Positions 22,362 through 34,091 of a DNA stretch of 45,062 nt are shown here, in pieces. The translations under genes were made by a program, and so were the position numbers. Location of the stretch: NCBI GenBank assembly GCA_025458165.1, contig JALOTB010000027.1:1-45062 (forward strand). Direction: 5' to 3'. Every line of letters begins with the position of its first letter. The stretch's first letter is position 1. Below the pieces are notes generated by a model, which saw nothing but the letters and a program-made list of their open reading frames with translations, did not search any database and was not told where the DNA came from. This DNA comes from Chromatiaceae bacterium (lineage in GTDB: Bacteria; Pseudomonadota; Gammaproteobacteria; Chromatiales; Chromatiaceae).

Positions 22362-24476
22362 TTACGAGATCCTTATAGCGTCCGCGAGGATGCGCGCGGC
22401 CTCCTCGGTCTGGATGCGGTCGATGAGATCCTGCTCGCGCTCCATGGCCTCCTCGTCGATCTCGTCCGCCTCCTCGTCTAACGGCTCAACACCGCGTGCA
22501 CGCAGGTAGCGCGCCTTGGCCTCCGTGAGGGTCCGATCGCGCCGCTCGGACTCCGCGCGCCGCTCGCTCGCGCGCAGCGAGACCTCGGTCTGCGCCTCGA
22601 TCTCCCGGCGGACCTGCGCCTGGGTGCTGAGCAGCTCAAAGCCGAGGTCAGCGGTGGTGCGCTCCTGCGACCTACGTCGGACCTCGTCGAGGCCCGGGCG
22701 GCGGTAGCCTGAGTGCGGCGCGGGCTCGATCCGGCTCCAGGGGAGGGGGTTCGCGAGGGCGCGCTCGCCCTGCTGCTCGCCGTCGGAACCGAAATCAAAC
22801 TGGATGTCGGGCTCGACGCCCTTGAGCTGCGTGCTGCTGCCGCTCAGCCGAAAGAACTCCGCGGTGGTCATGCGCAGCCGGCCGAGGTTGGCGTCCTTGC
22901 CGAGCGCGTAGCGGTCGAGGTCGACCAGGGTCTGCACCGTGCCCTTGCCGAAGGTCGGCTCACCGATCACCACACCCCGGCCGTAGTCCTGGATTGCGGC
23001 GGTGAAGATCTCAGAGGCCGAGGCGCTGTCGCGGTCGACGAGGACCGCCAGCGGGCCGGTGTAGGTCACGTCGGTGTCGGGATTGATCTCGAGCTCGACC
23101 TTCCCCGACGCGTCCTTGACCTGGACCACAGGTTGTTGATCGACGAAGAGCCCGGTGAGCGAGGTTGCCTCCGACAGCGAGCCGCCCCCGTTGCCGCGAA
23201 GATCGATGACCAGGCCGTCGATCCCTTGCGTCTTGAGCGTCTCGATCAGGCGGCGCACGTCGCGGGTGGTGCTGCGGAAATCGTCCTGGCCCTCGGCCTC
23301 GGCGTGGAAGTCGCGGTAGAAGGTTGGCAGCGTGATGACGCCGATCCGCAGGGGCGGCGGGACCGTGGGGGCCGCGATGACGAACGCCTTCGCCGCCATG
23401 TCGTCGAGGGCGATCTCCCGGCGCACCAGCGCGACCTCGCGCAGTCGCCCGCCGGCACTTGCCGCCTTCGGCAGGATGAGCAGCCGCACCGCCGTCCCTT
23501 GCGGGCCCCGGATCCTGTCGACCACCTCTTGAAGCGGCCAGCCGATCACGTCCTCCATCGCGCCGTCGAGACCCTGGGCCACGCCGACCACCCGGTCGCC
23601 TGCGGCGATCTTTCCGGACTGGCGCGCCGGGCCTCCGGGGACGGTGCGCCGAATGACGGTGAGCTCATTGTCCGCCTGCAGGACCGCGCCTATGCCTTGC
23701 AGCGACAGCCGCATCCCTATGTCAAAGCTCTCGGCCGCGCTCGGGGAGAGGTAGCCGGTGTGCGGCTCCAGAGCACGCGTATACGCGTTGGCGAAGACGT
23801 CGAAGACGTCGTCTGCGCTGAGCTGGCGGATCCGCCGGGCGATCCCCTCGTAGCGCTTACGGAGCTGATCGCGAATCTCGGCGTCGTCCTTGTTAGCGAG
23901 CTTGAGCAGCAGGTAGTCGTTCTTCACACGCTTGCGCCAGGTCTCGTCGAGCTCCGCCTCGCTCTTGGCCCAGGGCGCCTGCCGGCGGTCGGCGAGATAG
24001 GCCTCGTCGGCGTCGAAGTCGAATGGTCCATTGAGCAGGGACAGTGCGTAGTCGACGCGGGCATCGACTCGGACCCGGTAGACGCGAAAGACGTCGAACG
24101 CGGAGTCGAGCTTGCCCTTCCCGATCTCGTCGTCCAGGCGGTTCGCGGTGCGCATGAAGCGGTCCAGGTCCCGCTGCAGGAAGAAGAGCCGGCCGGGGTC
24201 AAGCTCCTCGAGGTAGTTTCCCAGCACCGCCTCGGCGAGCTCGTCGCCGAGTCTGAGTCCGCGGTAATGCGAGCGCTCCAGGACCTTGTTGATCACCAGC
24301 AGCGTTCGCGATTGGCGCTCGGTGGGGAAGAGCGTGGCGAGGCCGATGTCGGCCGCAGCGCCTGGCGCCAGCGGGATCAGCACCAGGCAGAGCAGGGCCG
24401 CGCACAGGAGCCGAGCAGGCCCCCAGCCTCGGCGGGCCTTTGCGTGCGTCATCATCGGGCGAGGGTCGATGAGCAT
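22362..24476 (-). CDS. prc: Tail-specific (carboxy-terminal processing) protease Prc/Tsp, S41 family
   Basis: Prc is a periplasmic PDZ protease that trims C-termini and controls peptidoglycan hydrolase levels. A signal sequence is present (basic KARRGWG, hydrophobic LLCAALLCLVLIPLAPGAAA, cleavage near residue 42). The conserved N-terminal helical region has LEELDPGRLFFLQRDLDRFM, followed by a PDZ domain near residues 245-335. The S41 core has the catalytic Ser-Lys pair: the second Ser of DSASASEIF (about Ser486), Asp near 497 and the Lys of PTFGKGTVQ (about Lys511), with the same spacing as in E. coli Prc. The C-terminal charged helices fit the family. The 704-residue length is normal. The start could be ATG 24476 or one of two ATGs seven codons later. 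Confidence 0.95.
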   Translation of the reverse strand: MLIDPRPMMTHAKARRGWGPARLLCAALLCLVLIPLAPGAAADIGLATLFPTERQSRTLLVINKVLERSHYRGLRLGDELAEAVLGNYLEELDPGRLFFLQRDLDRFMRTANRLDDEIGKGKLDSAFDVFRVYRVRVDARVDYALSLLNGPFDFDADEAYLADRRQAPWAKSEAELDETWRKRVKNDYLLLKLANKDDAEIRDQLRKRYEGIARRIRQLSADDVFDVFANAYTRALEPHTGYLSPSAAESFDIGMRLSLQGIGAVLQADNELTVIRRTVPGGPARQSGKIAAGDRVVGVAQGLDGAMEDVIGWPLQEVVDRIRGPQGTAVRLLILPKAASAGGRLREVALVRREIALDDMAAKAFVIAAPTVPPPLRIGVITLPTFYRDFHAEAEGQDDFRSTTRDVRRLIETLKTQGIDGLVIDLRGNGGGSLSEATSLTGLFVDQQPVVQVKDASGKVELEINPDTDVTYTGPLAVLVDRDSASASEIFTAAIQDYGRGVVIGEPTFGKGTVQTLVDLDRYALGKDANLGRLRMTTAEFFRLSGSSTQLKGVEPDIQFDFGSDGEQQGERALANPLPWSRIEPAPHSGYRRPGLDEVRRRSQERTTADLGFELLSTQAQVRREIEAQTEVSLRASERRAESERRDRTLTEAKARYLRARGVEPLDEEADEIDEEAMEREQDLIDRIQTEEAARILADAIRIS

Positions 24477-24576
24477 CTAGGACGGGTGCTGTCGGGGTTG
24501 CAGTCAGCGGCCGGACGCCTGCGCGCTGATCCTTGTCCGATTGCCCTCCATCGAAGCGTCGGCGCGCGAGCCGGGC

Positions 24577-25197
24577 TCACTCCTTAACCAGCACGCGCGG
24601 CGGCTCTCCCTGCCGATAGAGCCATAGGGCCGCCCCGCGGCGGGCCGTTAGCTCGAACAGCCGCTCGTACAAGGCGACCTCCCGAGGCCAAGGGTAGGCA
24701 TAGATCAGGTCCATTTCCGAGATTCTTGCCCCAAGGAGGCTGTAGGCATCGGGCGGGGGAGGGACGGCCCAGTGGGTGGCGCCGTAGGTCCCGGTCACCG
24801 CGAACCGCCCGGCCAGGTCGCTGCTGAGGAAGCTCCCGCAGGCGAAGCGGGCGGGGACCGCGAGCTCCGCGCACAAGGCCCGCGCCGCGGTGACGAAGGC
24901 CGGCTCGATCTCGATGCCGTAGGCGTCGAGGCCGTTCAGCGCCGCCAGGGCGGTCATCGTGCCGATCCCGCTGCCCCAGTCGCAGAAGCGGGGACCGGCG
25001 GGCAGATCGAGCTGGCGCAATGCGCGCAGCCCCGCGCAGAAGGCGAAGACGTCCGAGCCCAGCAGGGTCGTCACCCCGGGGTTGCGCGCGAGCAGGTCCT
25101 GGCCGCGCCGCGCCGCGGCGGCGATCAGGGCCTGCTCGCGCTCGCTCGGCGTGATCGGGACAGGCTGGATGGAGACGGCAGTGAGGGGCACGGGCAC
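24577..25197 (-). CDS. Small class I SAM-dependent methyltransferase
   Basis: The 206-residue protein has a Rossmann-type motif I FCDWGSGIGTM (residues 71-81) and a following AYGIEIEPAFVTAAR, the acidic end of strand 2. An N-terminal helix and strand order fit class I methyltransferases; the acceptor is unknown. It begins 10 bases after the stop of the FHA-transglycosylase gene, so it probably shares that transcript. Its DLIYAYPWPREVALYERLFE segment is compatible with a small-molecule or protein substrate, and nothing seen decides between them. Confidence 0.85.
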   Translation of the reverse strand: MPVPLTAVSIQPVPITPSEREQALIAAAARRGQDLLARNPGVTTLLGSDVFAFCAGLRALRQLDLPAGPRFCDWGSGIGTMTALAALNGLDAYGIEIEPAFVTAARALCAELAVPARFACGSFLSSDLAGRFAVTGTYGATHWAVPPPPDAYSLLGARISEMDLIYAYPWPREVALYERLFELTARRGAALWLYRQGEPPRVLVKE

Positions 25198-25207
25198 GCA
25201 GCGAGGC

Positions 25208-26854
25208 TCAGATCGGCTTCTCGAAATCGAATCCGAAGAGGTGCGGCTTCTCGCCGATCACAGCGGCGGCGAAGATGCTCAGGACGTAATCATAGGTCTC
25301 CGCCGGGATCTCATACTTCTCGACGAGCTTCCAGAAGTTTCGCTCGCGCGGGTTCTCCGGCATGCTGCGCAGACGCCTGATGATGTTGCCCTCGCCCCAG
25401 TTGTAGGAGGCCATGACCAGCAGACCCGAGGCCTGGGCGTCGGTGTTGTAGATCTCGCGTAGGTACTTGGCCGCGGCCTGGGTCGATGCCCGGAAGTCGA
25501 AGCGTTGATCTTCCGGATCGAAGACCGGCTCTTCGGCGAGCGGGCCGACGCTGAGCCCAAAGCGGGCGGCCGTATCTGGAATGAACTGCCAGGCGCCTTT
25601 GGCAATCCCGTATCGGGTCGGCGGGCCGATCGCCTGCTCGTTGAAATTGCTCTCCTGGATCGCGAGGTAAAAGAACTGAGGCGGCAGGCCATTGGCTGCC
25701 AAGGCGTCGCGGACGATTTCGACGTAGCCCTTGGACTTGGCGGTGGCGAGGGCCCGCTGGAGCCGGCCGGTGGACTTCCAGCGCGCGATATAGTTGGCGA
25801 CCTCGTCGCGAAAAGAATCGGGCATGTTCAATTCGCATTCGCCGAGCAGGCGTGCTATGCGCAGGATGGTGAGCTCCTTGGGATCGTGGGAACGAGCCAA
25901 GAGGGCATTCTGCTCAAGGTACTGATCATAGCGGGCGGACATCGCCGCGAGGCGCGCCTCGTTCGCCTCCAGCTCGGCAAGCAGCGCCGCGTCCCGCGAT
26001 TCACCGATGCGCGCGTGCAGGCGGGCCAGCTCTAGCTCGATCCCCTTAATGTCGTAGAAGAGATCGATCGCGAGCCGGCGCGCGCCCTCGATCTGCTGCT
26101 GCTGGCGGAGCAGGAAGAGGCCCGAGCCCGCGAGCGCCAGCGTCGTCAGCGCGATCACGCCGCTCAGCAGGAGAAAGCTGCGGCGCTTGAGCTTGCGTTG
26201 CTCGACATGGAAGGCCGAGCGAAAGGCGCGGGTGAGCTCCCCGGCATCCGCGGCGAGGGGCTCGCGAAGATAGCGCTCGACGAGGCGTTCGGGGGCCGCC
26301 GAGGCCGTGCCCGATGGTGGCGGTGCCGCGTCCGGAGGCTTCGTGGGTGGACGGTGCCCACCCAGCGGGATCGCCGAGACCGCTCTCGGCGCCTGCCGCC
26401 CCTGGCCGGGGGTCGCGGCCCCGCGGCCGAGGGCGGGCAGGATCACCGTGGCATCCTCCGCGCCGGGCGACACCCCCAGCGGTGCCCGGACGCGGTCTGC
26501 GCCCTCTTGGCGCACCTGCAGCAGCGGGCCGTCGATGCCGATACGCAGGGTGCACTGCTCGCCCAGCGGGGCCGCCGTGATCCGCTCGCCGTCGAGGAAG
26601 GTCCCGTTGGCGCTGCCCATGTCGCGGACAAACCAGCCAGGGCCCTCACGAAACACGGCGGCGTGGCGCCGGCTGACGGAATCCGCCACCAGGCAGAGCT
26701 CGCATTGATGCGAGCGGCCGATCAGGAATCCGTCGGTGAAGCGTCTCTCCTGGCTCACACGCGAGGCATCGGCCCAGCGCACGACCAGCGCCGCTGCGCT
26801 TGACTCCCGACGTGGACCACCAGGCGGGTGAGAGGCGGGCCGCGGCTCAGTCAT
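25208..26854 (-). CDS. FHA-TM-lytic transglycosylase fusion, T6SS-associated
   Basis: A 548-residue three-part protein. Residues about 22-115 are an FHA domain with the phosphothreonine-binding signatures GRSHQC (46-51), SRRHA (61-65) and SANGT (81-85). A proline-rich linker leads to one transmembrane helix near 223-247 (FLLLSGVIALTTLALAGSGL), followed by a coiled coil. The C-terminal part (about 385-548) is a soluble-lytic-transglycosylase-like domain with catalytic Glu401 in AIQESNFN, followed by the GAWQFIPDTAARFGL motif and an ASYNWGEGN loop. The FHA domain would face the cytoplasm and the enzyme the periplasm. That lets PpkA/PppA phosphorylation speak to local peptidoglycan cutting; this link is inference. 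Confidence 0.9.
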   Translation of the reverse strand: MTEPRPASHPPGGPRRESSAAALVVRWADASRVSQERRFTDGFLIGRSHQCELCLVADSVSRRHAAVFREGPGWFVRDMGSANGTFLDGERITAAPLGEQCTLRIGIDGPLLQVRQEGADRVRAPLGVSPGAEDATVILPALGRGAATPGQGRQAPRAVSAIPLGGHRPPTKPPDAAPPPSGTASAAPERLVERYLREPLAADAGELTRAFRSAFHVEQRKLKRRSFLLLSGVIALTTLALAGSGLFLLRQQQQIEGARRLAIDLFYDIKGIELELARLHARIGESRDAALLAELEANEARLAAMSARYDQYLEQNALLARSHDPKELTILRIARLLGECELNMPDSFRDEVANYIARWKSTGRLQRALATAKSKGYVEIVRDALAANGLPPQFFYLAIQESNFNEQAIGPPTRYGIAKGAWQFIPDTAARFGLSVGPLAEEPVFDPEDQRFDFRASTQAAAKYLREIYNTDAQASGLLVMASYNWGEGNIIRRLRSMPENPRERNFWKLVEKYEIPAETYDYVLSIFAAAVIGEKPHLFGFDFEKPI

Positions 26855-27189
26855 GTCGAGGCGACGGCGAGGTTGCCCAGGGGCGCGGCGTCATCGGATC
26901 TCGGACCTCGATGAAAGCGGCTCGAGCCGTCCCGCGCTGGCTGTGCGATGCCGCTGGATTCGTTTGGACACTACCGACCGCTTGGACGGGATGCAACTCT
27001 AAGCCAGGTCGCTCGCGATTTCCGCGCGATGCCGAGTTTGCACCGTGAACGCCGGGGGCGGCCAGCCAGACGGGAGGGACGCGATGCTACACTGTCCCTG
27101 AGGTTTCCAATCCGCGGCGGCTGCGGTTGGCTTTCTCGTAGAGGGACAAGGCGGACCGGTCCGGCGAACGTCAGCAAGCGAGCTCCATC
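26855..27189. promoter_or_regulatory. Divergent control region between the FHA-transglycosylase and the sheath-like fusion
   Basis: About 335 bases between two divergent genes, so both promoters should lie here. Visible features are a TACACT box near 27092 in plus orientation and TGTCCCT/AGGGACA repeated inversely about 46 bases apart (near 27095 and 27143). None forms a full -35/-10 pair with normal spacing, so I cannot name a promoter. No gene is recognisable inside. Confidence 0.4.
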
Positions 27190-28710
27190 ATGCGCAAGCC
27201 AGCATTCACCCTCAGTTTCCAGACGAGCGCTGCCGAGAGCGCCATATACGGTGAGCGCCCGCCGATGCGGATCTTGGTGCTGGGTGACTTCCTCGGGCAG
27301 GCCGGGGGTTCGGCCGCGGCCGCGCTGCCGACGCGCGACGATGTCCGGCGGATCGATATCGACACCTTCGAGCGCGTCATGGCGGTGCTGGGGCCGTCCG
27401 TAAGTCTCGGGATGGATGACCGCGGGCGGGTGTCGGAACCACTGGCATTCCGTTGCCTGGACGACTTCCATCCGGATCGGCTGGCCCGGCAGGACCCAGT
27501 CCTCAAACAGCTCGCCGCACTCAAGGATCAGTTGAAGGATCCAGCCAGCTTCCAGACCGCCGCCGCTGTCCTTCAGTCCGATCTGGGTGTCCATGGCGCC
27601 GACAACGGCCATCGAGAGGCGGCTGGCGATAACACCAATGCCTCTCAGGAGCAATCCGAGACGGATGCCGACACCCTCGAGCGCTTGTTGGGGGCCAAGT
27701 CCGGATCGGCGGCCGCTCTCGGCTCGCCGCGGCGATCGACCGTCGACGAGATGATTCGGCGCCTGGTGGCGCCGCAGATCAGTGTGCCCCTGCCGGATGC
27801 CGGGCCCTATCTCGCGACGGCGGACGCGGCCGCGGAGGACCGTCTCGGGGGTTTGCTGCATGACCCGAGCTTCCAGGCCCTGGAGGCGGCATGGCGCTCG
27901 ATCTATGGCCTCGTTTCCCAGGTCGAGACCGACGAGGATCTCCAGATCGCGATGCTGAGCCTCGACCGCGACGGGCTAGGGCGAGCCCTGGATGAGGCCG
28001 AGCAGGACCCGGAGCAGTCGGCCTTGTATCGGCTGTTGAGCGACTCGGCCGAAGTGGGCCCTAATGCGGCGCCCTGGAGCCTCATCGTCGGCGACTACGC
28101 CTTCGGTCCCGATGACGATAATCTTCGACACCTGGCCCGTATGGGGGCGATCTGCCAGCGCCTCGGAGCGACCTTTCTTGCGGCTGCAAGGCCGGAGATT
28201 CTCGGCTGCCCGGACCTCTTGACCCATCCCCATCCCCGCGACTGGGGCCAGCTCACAGCGGAGGCGCTCAGTCGCTGGGATGCTCTGCGGAGCAGCGCGG
28301 CGGCACGGGCCATCGCGCTCGCGCTGCCACGGGTGTTGCTGCGTCTGCCCTACGGACAGTCTGCCGACCCCTGCGACCGGTTCTCATTCGAGGAGATGCC
28401 GTCTCCTCCGAGGCATGAGGTCTTCCTCTGGGGCAACCCCGCATTCCTGTGCGCCCTGGTGCTCGCTCAGGCATACCGCGACGGAGAGGATTCACCCCGA
28501 TACGCCGATGTTGAAGATATGCCGGCCTTTGTCTACCGCGAAGGAGACGAGATGCGGATGCAGGCCTGTGCCGAGGTCTATCTGTCCGACGCCGCCGGCG
28601 AGTCCATCCAAAAGGGGGGTTGTATCCCGGTCTTGAGTTATCAGGGGCGCAATGCCGTCCGCCTTGGCCCGATGCAGACGCTGGCTAAAGCGAAAACTGG
28701 TAGTAGTTGA
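27190..28710 (+). CDS. TssB-TssC fused contractile-sheath-like protein
   Basis: The 506-residue protein joins both sheath subunits in one chain. Residues about 24-125 are TssB-like: PPMRILVLGDFLGQ, then IDIDTFERVM and the diagnostic LDDFHPDRLARQDPVLKQL. After a polar linker, residues about 165-500 are TssC-like: FQALEAAWRSIYGLVSQ, WSLIVGDYAFG, the IALALPRVLLRLPYG segment, HEVFLWGNPAFLCALVLAQA and CAEVYLSDAAGESIQKGG. A normal TssB plus TssC would need about 650 residues, so both parts are trimmed. It lies alone on the plus strand between the FHA-transglycosylase and a cell-wall hydrolase. It is unlikely to build the sheath by itself and may be a sheath terminator, adaptor or regulator (inference). 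Confidence 0.88.
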   Translation: MRKPAFTLSFQTSAAESAIYGERPPMRILVLGDFLGQAGGSAAAALPTRDDVRRIDIDTFERVMAVLGPSVSLGMDDRGRVSEPLAFRCLDDFHPDRLARQDPVLKQLAALKDQLKDPASFQTAAAVLQSDLGVHGADNGHREAAGDNTNASQEQSETDADTLERLLGAKSGSAAALGSPRRSTVDEMIRRLVAPQISVPLPDAGPYLATADAAAEDRLGGLLHDPSFQALEAAWRSIYGLVSQVETDEDLQIAMLSLDRDGLGRALDEAEQDPEQSALYRLLSDSAEVGPNAAPWSLIVGDYAFGPDDDNLRHLARMGAICQRLGATFLAAARPEILGCPDLLTHPHPRDWGQLTAEALSRWDALRSSAAARAIALALPRVLLRLPYGQSADPCDRFSFEEMPSPPRHEVFLWGNPAFLCALVLAQAYRDGEDSPRYADVEDMPAFVYREGDEMRMQACAEVYLSDAAGESIQKGGCIPVLSYQGRNAVRLGPMQTLAKAKTGSS

Positions 28711-29491
28711 AGTTGTCTCGTCCCACCTGATGCTCCTGCCGCCGCCCGATGCGGCCGAAGGTCAGGTTGCCGTCGATCGTGGTGAGCTTGGGAAGGGGGC
28801 CGGCGCCGTCGACGCTCTCGATCACGAAGTGGTGGCTCTTGGTCGCCACGGCACCGATGTCGCCCGGCCGAATCTGGGCCGCGAAGCTCGGGCTGAAGCT
28901 GGCCAGCTTGAGCGGGCCGACTGGTCCACCGCGACCGATGTCCCACTGCACCGGGATACCGGCCTTGCGGTAGCAGTACACGGCAAAGATGCCGCACCAG
29001 CTTTTCTCCTGCGTCTTGAGCCCGATCCAGGGCGTCCAGGTCCAATCGCCGGTGCCGTTCTTGCGGAAATTCGCTTCCGTGAGCGACACGTTGGCGGCGA
29101 ATTTGAACATCTCGATCAGGAATTCGAGGCCCTTCGGTCGGCCTCCGATGCGCTGTGAGAAATCGACCTTGCCCATCTGCTGTTGAGCGACCGTCAGGAT
29201 CAGCGGGCGCAAGGCATCGAAGGTGCTGGCCGGTAACGCCGGCATCACCGGGACGCCGCCATCCAAAGCCTGCGCCAGGAGCGCGAGAAGCTTCTCCCAG
29301 GTGATGGGGCCGACGACGCCGTCGACCGCCAAGCCGGTGTCGCCCTGAAATTCCCGCACCCGGCCCAGCGTCTTCGGGCCGAATCGCCCGTCGGGGAGCA
29401 GCTTGGCGAGCTTGGTCGGCAGGCGATTGAGGCCTTCCTGAAGCTGCCGAACGTCGTCACCGAAGGTTGCGAAGCGAAGCGTGCGCTGCAT
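28685..29491 (-). CDS. Peptidoglycan-binding/Cys-hydrolase protein, candidate wall-cutting effector
   Basis: The 268-residue protein starts with a PG_binding_1 domain (about 8-70, VRQLQEGLN then DGRFGPKTLGRVREFQG and VDGVVGPITWEKL). A Cys-hydrolase domain follows (about 100-268): Cys166 in KSWCGIFAVYCYRKAG, His220/221 in GDIGAV...SHHFVIES, and a polar TIDGN near 239. That is the order seen in NlpC/P60 and CHAP amidases. There is no signal peptide, as expected of a T6SS cargo that is injected rather than secreted. Its stop overlaps the end of the sheath-like fusion by 26 bases, tail to tail. An immunity partner is not evident unless the Sel1 lipoprotein next door serves. Confidence 0.85.
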   Translation of the reverse strand: MQRTLRFATFGDDVRQLQEGLNRLPTKLAKLLPDGRFGPKTLGRVREFQGDTGLAVDGVVGPITWEKLLALLAQALDGGVPVMPALPASTFDALRPLILTVAQQQMGKVDFSQRIGGRPKGLEFLIEMFKFAANVSLTEANFRKNGTGDWTWTPWIGLKTQEKSWCGIFAVYCYRKAGIPVQWDIGRGGPVGPLKLASFSPSFAAQIRPGDIGAVATKSHHFVIESVDGAGPLPKLTTIDGNLTFGRIGRRQEHQVGRDNFNYYQFSL

Positions 29492-29507
29492 GGGGGCTCC
29501 TTGGCGG

Positions 29508-29537
29508 TTAACGCCGCTTGTTACCGAGAACTATACT
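29508..29537 (+). promoter_or_regulatory. Candidate promoter of the Sel1 lipoprotein gene
   Basis: TTAACG (29508-29513) and TATACT (29532-29537) are 18 bases apart, with the -10 box close to consensus and the -35 weak. The gene starts 38 bases later. The -35 overlaps an inverted repeat GGCG-GTTAA-CGCC (29503-29515), which could be an operator shared with the divergent hydrolase gene. Confidence 0.4.
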
Positions 29538-29574
29538 CCTGATCCAAGATCAGCCCAGCACCCGGAGACGTCCG

Positions 29575-30519
29575 ATGAACGTGTTCGATCGAGTCCACCA
29601 CCTACGGTCCCTTGCCCTGGTGGCCATCGTCGGCGCGGCCGCGACGGCCTGTGTGTCGACGCCGGAGGGCGGGGGTGGTGGGACGACGGCCGCCGCTGTA
29701 GGGACGGAGTTCCGCAGTCTCGACGACCTGACCCTGGTCGACTGCCTGCTTCCGGGTCAGATCCGCCAGCTCGGTACCCGCATGACCTACCTCGCGCCGC
29801 GCAAGCGCGTGAAGACCACAAAGTCCGACTGCGGCATCCGCGGCGGGGAGTTCGTCCTGTTCGACCGGTCCGACTATCGGACCGCCCTACAGACCCTGCT
29901 GCCGCAGGCGCGGGGTGGTGACCCCGTGGCCCAGACCTATGTCGGCGAGATCTACGAGCGGGGCCTGGGGCTTCCGGGTCCGGACTACGCGGCGGCCGCC
30001 GAGTGGTATCGCAAAGCGGCGGAGGCCGGTCACCGGCCGGCGCAGGTCAGCCTGGGCTCGCTCTACGAGCGCGGGTTGGGTTTACGCCAAGACAAGTCGG
30101 CAGCGCTCGATTGGTATCGGCGGGCGACCGGCGTGACCGAGGATCGCCTCATCTTCGAGTCCCGGCTGAAGGCGGAGCAGGCGGCCTTCCAGCAGGAGAT
30201 CGAGCTGCGCAACCGAGTGACCGCCTCGCTTCAGCAGCAGCTCCGCGCGGCGCGCAGCGCCGCTCCTGCGGCGGCGCCGAAGGCGGAGCTCGAGCGCGTG
30301 ACCGAGAGCCTGCGCCGGGACAGCGCGAGCGAGGCGGAGCGCGTGCGTCGCGAGATCCACGCAGTGGAGGAGCTCAAGAACGTGGAGAGGACCAGCGGGT
30401 CTTCGGATGAGCCGTCGCGCTCGGGTCGTAAGGCTCAGATGGGCAAGCTGGAGCTCAGCCTGCGCGAGCGGTCCGATGCCCTGGCCGCCAACGAGCAGCG
30501 CCTCTCGATGCTGCAATAG
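29575..30519 (+). CDS. Sel1-repeat lipoprotein with C-terminal coiled coil
   Basis: A 314-residue lipoprotein. Basic RVHHLR, a hydrophobic segment and ATACV put the lipidated Cys at residue 26. Two Sel1 repeats (about 115-185) carry GDPVAQTYVGEIYERGLGLP and AGHRPAQVSLGSLYERGLGL with YAAAAEWYRKAA and KSAALDWYRRAT helices. The rest is a Glu/Arg/Ala-rich coiled coil to the end (EQRLSMLQ). Sel1 proteins act as protein-interaction scaffolds; an anchored one beside a wall hydrolase and the ppkA end could be an outer-membrane partner of the threonine-phosphorylation pathway or an immunity lipoprotein. The start ATG 29575 fits the signal; upstream in-frame starts would disrupt it. Confidence 0.88.
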   Translation: MNVFDRVHHLRSLALVAIVGAAATACVSTPEGGGGGTTAAAVGTEFRSLDDLTLVDCLLPGQIRQLGTRMTYLAPRKRVKTTKSDCGIRGGEFVLFDRSDYRTALQTLLPQARGGDPVAQTYVGEIYERGLGLPGPDYAAAAEWYRKAAEAGHRPAQVSLGSLYERGLGLRQDKSAALDWYRRATGVTEDRLIFESRLKAEQAAFQQEIELRNRVTASLQQQLRAARSAAPAAAPKAELERVTESLRRDSASEAERVRREIHAVEELKNVERTSGSSDEPSRSGRKAQMGKLELSLRERSDALAANEQRLSMLQ

Positions 30520-30541
30520 GGACGCGGGGAGGGGTCCCGAC

Positions 30542-30561
30542 CGGCAGTCAGGAGACTGCCG
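30542..30561. terminator. Hairpin between convergent genes
   Basis: CGGCAGT (30542-30548) and ACTGCCG (30555-30561) pair perfectly around CAGGAG. It lies in the 86-base gap between the plus-strand lipoprotein gene and the minus-strand ppkA end, the normal place for a shared terminator. No T-run is seen on either side. Confidence 0.5.
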
Positions 30562-30605
30562 CCTCGGCCGCCGCGATCGGGTGGAGTGTCGCCGCGGCGG
30601 AGCGT

Positions 30606-34061
<3,456 letters not shown>

Positions 34062-34091
34062 CTGGGGTCGGGTGCGGGGCGCGGTCTGCGA

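Noticed and set aside
27091..27149. TGTCCCT and AGGGACA inverted repeat as an operator
   Set aside because: Seven-base arms 46 bases apart are easily found by chance in a GC-rich sequence and no regulator is linked to them.
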